Shown here: in pieces, positions 58,951-64,000 of the stretch | How the letters are laid out: every line of letters starts with the position of its first letter | Position numbering within the stretch: the stretch's first letter is position 1 | Assembly (NCBI RefSeq): GCF_000276685.1 | Contig: NC_018108.1 | Coordinates: 1 to 64,000 of the forward strand | Length of the DNA: 64,000 bases | Source: Taylorella equigenitalis ATCC 35865 | Lineage (GTDB): Bacteria > Pseudomonadota > Gammaproteobacteria > Burkholderiales > Burkholderiaceae_B | Direction: 5' to 3' | Notes under the pieces: model-generated | Databases searched by the model: none | What the model saw: only the letters and a program-made list of their open reading frames with translations | Told to the model about the DNA's origin: nothing | Position numbers and translations under genes: made by a program

Positions 58951-59328
58951 ATGAAAAAATTTGCTTTACCATTAGTTCTTTCTTTAGGGCTAACAGCATG
59001 TGGGTCTTTAACTCAAGTTTCTCCTGAGGGACAACCTCAATCAGATATTAAATGGCCAGAAGTAAATTCGGGCATAACTGGAACTATGCCTCCAAAGCAA
59101 ACGGTTCGTGAGCTTAAGACAGGCATGCACAAAAATGATTTCTATAATTTAATTGGTGTTCCTCATTTTTCTGAAGGTTGGGATGTGCGTGAATGGGATT
59201 ACCTATTCCGTGTTGAAGACAAAGGTGTTATGAAACAATGCCAGTTTAAAATCCTTTTCGATAAGGACAATAGAGCTAAGAACTTCTACTGGAAACCTGT
59301 TGAGTGTGCTGGTCTTTATGCACAATAA
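58951..59328 (+). CDS. BamE/SmpA-like outer membrane lipoprotein
   Basis: A 125-residue lipoprotein (lipobox LGLTACG) with a BamE/SmpA-type domain: VRELKTGMHKNDFYNLIGVPHFSEG WDVREWDYLF near residue 55, the typical LxxGMxxxxVxxxLGxP pattern followed by a beta hairpin. It may be an OmlA-like assembly lipoprotein or a second member of the family. It is monocistronic, with a hairpin downstream, in the lipB-lipA interval. Confidence 0.8.
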   Translation: MKKFALPLVLSLGLTACGSLTQVSPEGQPQSDIKWPEVNSGITGTMPPKQTVRELKTGMHKNDFYNLIGVPHFSEGWDVREWDYLFRVEDKGVMKQCQFKILFDKDNRAKNFYWKPVECAGLYAQ

Positions 59329-59348
59329 TATTTATTAATTTTCAATAT

Positions 59349-59376
59349 CCCGTTTTAGTACGGGGTTTATATTTTT
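59349..59376 (+). terminator. Possible terminator after the BamE-like gene
   Basis: Stem CCCGT/ACGGG with a six-base loop (59349-59364) then GTTTATATTTTT. The stem is short and the T run interrupted, so it may be weak. Confidence 0.5.
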
Positions 59377-59387
59377 AGGAGTTTCTT

Positions 59388-59882
59388 ATGTTTATGGGAT
59401 TATCTGGTTGGTTGGCTGTTTATTTAGCACTTGATTTAGCTTGGGGTGCATTTATTGCAATCTTTTTAGTAAGAGAGGTTAGTAATTACTTAAACGTTTT
59501 ACAAGTTTATTCTGGCACTCAAATCTATATATTTTTAGCTATAACCCTAATCCTATTAGCTTTCCAAATTTGGATTCTGTACAAACGAATTCCTGCTTTA
59601 ATGGCTAAAAACAGAAGTCCAGAGACTCCTAATCTTGTTGTTAAAACAATGTGGTATGAAATTGTGCCACTCTTAGTTTATGCTTTAATAAATATTTATT
59701 TCGCTGTGTCATTTGGACTAAATAGCTCTAAAACAATTATTTCTTATGTGGTTCTGTTAGCAATAGTCTCTGTTATTAAGTTTGCATGGACTAAGTACTA
59801 TCAACAATCTCCAAATGTTAGAAATACTTTTGGTTCAAACGCTAATGCAGATGTAGCAAATCTTTTAAAACCACAAAAATAA
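59388..59882 (+). CDS. Four-TM membrane protein, perhaps DUF2569-like
   Basis: A 164-residue membrane protein with four predicted helices (about residues 5-25, 42-64, 88-110 and 115-135) and a short cytoplasmic C-terminus. The start MFMGLSGWLAVYLALDLAWG has the GWL element seen in DUF2569 proteins, but I am not sure of that family. AGGAG precedes the ATG. No function can be given. Confidence 0.6.
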   Translation: MFMGLSGWLAVYLALDLAWGAFIAIFLVREVSNYLNVLQVYSGTQIYIFLAITLILLAFQIWILYKRIPALMAKNRSPETPNLVVKTMWYEIVPLLVYALINIYFAVSFGLNSSKTIISYVVLLAIVSVIKFAWTKYYQQSPNVRNTFGSNANADVANLLKPQK

Positions 59883-59942
59883 TTATTAATATTCTCTTTC
59901 ATAATAATTTTGTGTAAGAGAATCTCTAGTCCTCTACTACAT

Positions 59943-60010
59943 ATGGGGCTTTATCTATCTTTAAAAATTAAGCTAAATAGAGTCCCATTTCAAAAAGCTA
60001 ATTAGCTTTT
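59943..60010 (+). other. Structured leader region upstream of lipA
   Basis: Two possible RNA hairpins in the 204-base gap: one with arms ATGGGGCTTTAT (59943-59954) and ATAGAGTCCCAT (59977-59988), fully paired if two G-U pairs are allowed, with a 22-base loop; and an 18-base perfect palindrome AAAAGCTAATTAGCTTTT (59993-60010). They end about 77 bases before the lipA ATG. Could be a leader structure, terminator of the upstream gene or an operator. Confidence 0.4.
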
Positions 60011-60086
60011 ACCTATAATTGTCAACTTAGTTATAATTCAAGTTCACTAAGAAAAATGGATTGTATATTAAATCCAATAATTACTA

Positions 60087-61073
60087 ATGACACTACAGAA
60101 AACAACTCCTGCAGATAAAGATTTAAGCTATGACGCAACGAAAAAGCAAAAATCTTTCGATAAAACTTCAAGAATTCCAATCAAAATCGTACCTGCTGAA
60201 AAATTAAAAAAACCTGAGTGGATTAGAGTAAAAGTAGCACCTACTAACTCAAAATTTTCTGAAATCAAGGGTATCTTGAGAGAAAATAAAATGGTCACAG
60301 TGTGCGAGGAAGCCTCATGCCCTAATATAGGAGAGTGCTTTGGTAGAGGCACTGCGACTTTTATGATTATGGGTGACAAGTGTACACGTCGTTGCCCTTT
60401 CTGCGATGTGGGTCACGGACGTCCAGATCCTTTGGATACTAGTGAGCCTCACAATCTTGCACAATCCATTGCTCGTATGGGGTTGAGCTATGTCGTTATA
60501 ACCTCCGTTGATAGAGATGATTTGCGTGATGGCGGAGCACAGCATTATGTGGACTGCATAAATGAAATCCGCAATCAATCTCCAAAAACTAAGATTGAGG
60601 TATTGGTACCTGATTTTAGAGGTCGCCTTGAGAGGGCATTGGATATTTTCTCCAAAGGTCTGCCTGATGTTATGAATCATAATTTAGAAACAGTTCCACG
60701 ATTATACAAACAAGCTAGACCTGGAGCCGACTATCTTCATTCCTTAAAACTACTTAAAAATTTTAAAACTTTGTATCCTGATGTCCCAACTAAATCTGGT
60801 CTTATGGTTGGTCTGGGTGAATCCGATGAAGAAATTTTGGATGTTATGATGGATATGAGAGAACACAACATAGATATGCTCACAATCGGACAGTACCTGC
60901 AACCTTCTGACCATCATCTCCCAGTTTTAAGATATGTCACCCCAAAAACATTTTCTATGTTTGAAGAAAAAGCTGAGCAAATGGGCTTTTCTCATGCAGC
61001 TGTAGGAGCACTTGTTAGATCTTCATATCATGCAGATCAGCAAGCACATCAAGCAGGATTAGAGACTGCATAG
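60087..61073 (+). CDS. lipA: Lipoyl synthase
   Basis: Radical SAM enzyme that inserts two sulphurs into protein-bound octanoate. The auxiliary cluster ligands are in [13 protein letters not shown] near residue 73, and the radical SAM cluster ligands are in CTRRCPFC near 98. [13 protein letters not shown]-type motif (here [15 protein letters not shown] near 235) is the LipA signature, and the C-terminal Ser ligand region [16 protein letters not shown] is intact. The length of 328 is normal, with an N-terminal extension. The stop is immediately followed by the rmlBC start. Confidence 0.96.
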   Translation: MTLQKTTPADKDLSYDATKKQKSFDKTSRIPIKIVPAEKLKKPEWIRVKVAPTNSKFSEIKGILRENKMVTVCEEASCPNIGECFGRGTATFMIMGDKCTRRCPFCDVGHGRPDPLDTSEPHNLAQSIARMGLSYVVITSVDRDDLRDGGAQHYVDCINEIRNQSPKTKIEVLVPDFRGRLERALDIFSKGLPDVMNHNLETVPRLYKQARPGADYLHSLKLLKNFKTLYPDVPTKSGLMVGLGESDEEILDVMMDMREHNIDMLTIGQYLQPSDHHLPVLRYVTPKTFSMFEEKAEQMGFSHAAVGALVRSSYHADQQAHQAGLETA

Positions 61074-62573
61074 ATGCGAGTTCTAGTAACTGGAGGATGT
61101 GGCTTTATAGGTCACCACTTTGTAGATTTCGCTACCAATCATTCATCCAAGATATACAAGAAAGTTTTAAATTTAGATAATCTTTCTTATGCTTCTATAA
61201 ATTGTCCAAATGGGGATTTTATTCTAGGTGATATTTGTGATGAAGGACTTCTATACAAAGTTTTAAGGGAGCACAAAATCGATACCTTGGTGCATTTTGC
61301 TGCTCAAACTCATGTTGATAGATCTATACAAAATCCCACTCCATTCGTAACGGACAATATACAAGGCACTATTTCACTTCTAACTTGTTGCACTGAATAT
61401 ATAAAAGAGACTGGCGTTAATTTTAAATTTGTATATATATCGACTGACGAGGTGTACGGAAGCATTGCCCCCAATACAAGTCCTTTGAGCGAAACTCAAC
61501 CTTTGCATCCTAGAAATCCATATGCAGTATCTAAAGCGAGTGCTGAACTATTTGTGCAAGCGTGGGTTAATACATTTGCATTTCCAGCTGTAATTACGCG
61601 TTCTTCCAACAATTATGGCACTGGTCAGCACACCGAAAAGTTTATCCCTAAAATAATTGACAGGGCTTTGAAGTGGTCCTCTATCCCTATCTATGGCAAT
61701 GGACACGCCTCCCGCGAGTGGTTGCATGTTCTTGATAATTGCGAAGCTATTCATGGTTTATTAACTTCAGATATAAAGTTTAAGGGACAGGTTTTTAATA
61801 TAACGAGTTCCGATTCCTACACTAACATTGATTTAGCAAATATGGTCTGCGAAAAACTAGATGAACTTAAACCTCATTCAAAAGGCTCTTATAAACAATT
61901 GATTGAATTTGTAGATGATAGACCTGGTCACGATATGCGTTATGCCATCGACTCGAGCAAAATCAAAAGCACCTTATCGTGGACCCCAACTCGCCTCATC
62001 GCAGACCACATCAATGAACTGGTAGAGGGTGCTTCACCAGAAGTATTGCCACATACAGAAAAGGCACACCTTCTCCACTTTCCCAAATATACAGACACTC
62101 GCGGAAGCGTCAGCCCACGTGAACTCCACGCACTTCATAACCAGACGGGCACTAATTTCGTACAAGAAAATTTTACGAAATCAGTGCTGGGTACTCTAAG
62201 GGGGCTACATTTTCAGCGCGAGAGACCTCAGGCCAAGTTAATTCAAGTTCTCGAGGGAAAGATTTTAGACGTTGTAGTTGATTTGAGACCGCATTCAGAT
62301 GAGTTTGGCACTTGGAAGTCGTTCAAATTAAAACAAGGTGATTCATTGTTTGTGCCTGCGGGGTATGCTCATGGATACTTGACTTTGAGCGAGAGTTCTT
62401 ATGTTTTGTATAAGTTATCGGACTTTTATGATCCCAAGGATCAGTATTCAATTCGTTATGATGACCAGTACCTTAATATTGATTGGGGTGGAGAAATTTC
62501 TGCTGATGATTATGTACTCTCACCGAAAGATCGCCAAGGTATGACTTGGTCGGAGTTTTTGAATTCCATATAG
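61074..62573 (+). CDS. Fused dTDP-glucose 4,6-dehydratase / dTDP-4-keto-rhamnose 3,5-epimerase
   Basis: A 499-residue protein with RmlB in its first 320 residues and RmlC in the last 165. RmlB part: NAD motif GGCGFIGHH at residues 7-15, STDEVYGS near 125 with the catalytic Asp-Glu, and YAVSK near 152. RmlC part: GTLRGLHFQ near 380 with the base His, VVVDLRPHSDEFGTW near 402, PAGYAHGYL near 428 and YKLSDFYDP near 445. Separate genes normally make these enzymes of dTDP-L-rhamnose synthesis. No rmlA or rmlD is in the window. The start follows the lipA stop directly. Confidence 0.92.
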   Translation: MRVLVTGGCGFIGHHFVDFATNHSSKIYKKVLNLDNLSYASINCPNGDFILGDICDEGLLYKVLREHKIDTLVHFAAQTHVDRSIQNPTPFVTDNIQGTISLLTCCTEYIKETGVNFKFVYISTDEVYGSIAPNTSPLSETQPLHPRNPYAVSKASAELFVQAWVNTFAFPAVITRSSNNYGTGQHTEKFIPKIIDRALKWSSIPIYGNGHASREWLHVLDNCEAIHGLLTSDIKFKGQVFNITSSDSYTNIDLANMVCEKLDELKPHSKGSYKQLIEFVDDRPGHDMRYAIDSSKIKSTLSWTPTRLIADHINELVEGASPEVLPHTEKAHLLHFPKYTDTRGSVSPRELHALHNQTGTNFVQENFTKSVLGTLRGLHFQRERPQAKLIQVLEGKILDVVVDLRPHSDEFGTWKSFKLKQGDSLFVPAGYAHGYLTLSESSYVLYKLSDFYDPKDQYSIRYDDQYLNIDWGGEISADDYVLSPKDRQGMTWSEFLNSI

Positions 62574-62789
62574 CGGTCGAAGAGTCCACAGCCGAGGTTC
62601 TCAGTTCAAAGCCACCAACAGCTGAAAACTCAACCTGAACCGTATACACGACCCCAGCCGTAGCCCCAGCTAGAAGCTCCTATCATCAACCTGCCCCAGC
62701 CGCGGTCTCCAACAGTGGTTCACAGATCGAAACCCTCAGCCCCCAGCAGTGACCCCAGCCGTGGTCCCAGCTAGAAGCTCCTCAAATCC
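62574..62789. repeat. GC-rich imperfect repeat patch between convergent genes
   Basis: This 216-base gap is visibly richer in G and C than its neighbours. Two 32-base units at 62650-62681 and 62751-62782 are identical at 30 positions, spaced 101 bases, and contain CCCAGCTAGAAGCTCCT. Additional degenerate copies of a CCCCAGCCG-YGGTC core lie near 62588 and 62693. No complete open reading frame is present; one frame reads as Pro/Ala-rich sequence broken by stops. Confidence 0.75.
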
Positions 62790-64000
62790 CTACATGACCT
62801 GTCTATCTTGCTTTGAAAGAATTCGGTAAAGGTTTATTAAGACTGCTATAAAGGCAGTTATTATGCTAACTATAAGACCGTAGTGAGCACCCTGTTGAGA
62901 ATTTATAGAAAATGAAGTTGCTACTAAGGCTCCCCCTAAACACTGACCTAGAATTCTAGAAGTAGCTTGCATACCTCCGGCAGCACTGGCACGATTGTGT
63001 GGGGCTGATAATAACAACGTTTTACCGTTAGGTGTTTGTAGAAGACCAAAACCGAGGCCACCTACAAACATTGCCAAAGCAAATACTAATTTAGAACTGT
63101 CGGTAGGTAAGTAAGTTAACGTGGTTATGCCACACATCAAAATAAGGCTACCAATTCCAGAAAGTAAACCAGCTGAAAACCTCTCGCTAAGCTTTGCTGA
63201 AACTGGACCCATAATGACACCTGCCACGGGCCATGAGCTATATATTAGCCCAACGGTTTCAGTGTTATAGTGCAATATATGCTCAAAGTAAAAGGGCACC
63301 GAAACCATGCTTGCCGTAGCTGAAAGAAAGGCAAAGGTAGAAACCAAAGCCGCATCCCTAAAGGGTACGATTTTAAGTAAATCGACTGGCACCATAGGAT
63401 GTTCTTGAGAAAGGGCATGCCTATAAAGTGTGACTACACTTGTGATAGAGATAATAAGTAAAAGACTACCCCATAGTGGATTGCTATAAATAATATCTAG
63501 ACCTGCTACAAGGGAACCAAATGTTACTGCATTAAGAATTGCACTTTTATAGTCAATAGAGTTATCGTGTCGCGGTAATCTAGGGAGAAATCTAGATAAA
63601 AATAAGCCTAATGCAATAATAGGAATTGAAAAACCATAAATCCAGTGCCAGTCTGCAATTTTGATGATAAATGCTCCAAGCGAAGGGGCAATTAGTGCAC
63701 ACGCCCCTATGACCATACCGTTAAATGCAATACCCATGGCTACACGCTCTTTAGGGTATATATTTCTAATAAGGCCTCCAGTTAAAGCCATAATTAACGC
63801 AGCCCCAAAACCTTGAACAATGCGACACATAATAAGCATTGATAAGCTTTGAGACATAAGACTTCCAAAAGCTCCTACTCCAAAAACTATAAGGCCTACA
63901 CGTAAAAGTCGTTTAAAACCGTACCTATCCGCTAATGAACTAAAGGTAAACAAAGTAGAGATTAGAACGATGTTATAAGCATTTACAACCCAAATTGATT
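62790..64000 (-). CDS. MFS transporter (DHA2-like), 5' end cut by the window
   Basis: Drug:H+ antiporter-type permease; the open frame continues past base 64000, so the start lies outside. Visible part is about 403 residues beginning SIWVVNAYNIVLISTLFTFSSLADRYG, where LADRYGFKR is the MFS motif A. Motif C-like GACALIAPSLGAFI follows. The architecture (about 12 or more helices) resembles the EmrB/DHA2 group, although some members have 14 helices. Substrate unknown. The ATTGCCA motif occurs once in it at 63070. Confidence 0.85.
   Translation of the reverse strand, partial: SIWVVNAYNIVLISTLFTFSSLADRYGFKRLLRVGLIVFGVGAFGSLMSQSLSMLIMCRIVQGFGAALIMALTGGLIRNIYPKERVAMGIAFNGMVIGACALIAPSLGAFIIKIADWHWIYGFSIPIIALGLFLSRFLPRLPRHDNSIDYKSAILNAVTFGSLVAGLDIIYSNPLWGSLLLIISITSVVTLYRHALSQEHPMVPVDLLKIVPFRDAALVSTFAFLSATASMVSVPFYFEHILHYNTETVGLIYSSWPVAGVIMGPVSAKLSERFSAGLLSGIGSLILMCGITTLTYLPTDSSKLVFALAMFVGGLGFGLLQTPNGKTLLLSAPHNRASAAGGMQATSRILGQCLGGALVATSFSINSQQGAHYGLIVSIITAFIAVLINLYRILSKQDRQVM

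Noticed and set aside
59883-60086. tRNA gene in the lipA leader
   Set aside because: The hairpins do not fit a cloverleaf and there is no CCA end or T-loop consensus.
62574-62789. CRISPR array
   Set aside because: Repeats are imperfect, of uneven spacing, only two are long, and there is no cas gene nearby.

Overview
This is a low-GC (my estimate 37-39 %), gene-dense piece of a betaproteobacterial chromosome that begins exactly at the dnaA start codon, so base 1 is probably the conventional replicon origin. The order dnaA-dnaN-gyrB without recF, the birA-coaX(Baf-like) and argS-SPOR-dsbA pairings, LeuA of the long type, UbiA, LPS core genes and a small AT-rich genome style point to the Alcaligenaceae. 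Taylorella is my best guess; this is recognition from gene content, not a database match. I see no prophage, insertion sequence, CRISPR array, rRNA or tRNA gene. No gap between genes exceeds about 220 bases.

Layout. 1-5200: replication genes dnaA, dnaN, gyrB. 5181-6134: an RluA-family pseudouridine synthase facing gyrB. 6170-11473: an oligopeptide/dipeptide ABC importer (ATPase, two permeases, ATPase, binding protein). 11470-15028: a secreted phosphodiester glycosidase-like protein, an orphan UvrD-like helicase and ferredoxin-NADP reductase. 15104-21482: a YdgA-like protein, topoisomerase III, HemN and a methyltransferase. 21454-26888 (minus): GluQ-RS, Smg, a DUF3298 protein, DsbA, a SPOR protein and ArgS. 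27013-30339: a DUF1840 protein, LeuA and a Q-rich membrane protein. 30431-32018: a frameshifted Sel1-repeat gene and the iron genes bfd and bfr. 32021-36324: RF3, LemA and two TPM-domain proteins. 36363-40812 (minus): a GTPase/DUF3482 and DUF2868 pair, small membrane proteins and a LysO-like exporter. 40924-43974: a polar amino acid ABC importer. 43978-49706: a TauE/SafE exporter, MliC-like lipoprotein, UbiA, an antiporter and AspS. 50277-58885: a tight ten-gene run (site-2 protease, waaC, waaA, birA, coaX, a small ORF, a hydrolase, a D,D-carboxypeptidase, a D-amino acid aminotransferase, ybeD, lipB), followed by a BamE-like lipoprotein, a membrane protein and lipA. 61074-62573: an RmlB-RmlC fusion. 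62790-64000: an MFS transporter cut by the window edge.

The coding content is mostly core housekeeping and envelope biology. The unusual signals are in the DNA itself. (1) The heptamer ATTGCCA occurs about 60 times and the 10-mer CATTGCCACC 11 times, far above chance, in two codon phases and strongly co-oriented with genes: a candidate DNA-uptake-like or recombination motif. (2) Two stop/start junctions of the peptide-importer operon are tandemly amplified (4 x 9 bp and 3 x 15 bp). (3) Three 22-bp tandem units bridge the stop codons of two convergent genes. (4) A GC-rich repeat patch fills the gap at 62574-62789. (5) A Sel1-repeat gene is broken at an A7 tract that is also a canonical -1 slippery heptamer. 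(6) The bacterioferritin keeps its haem Met52 but has lost five of six ferroxidase ligands. (7) dTDP-sugar dehydratase and epimerase are fused into one chain. Several Fur-like boxes precede bfd, bfr and the envelope operon.
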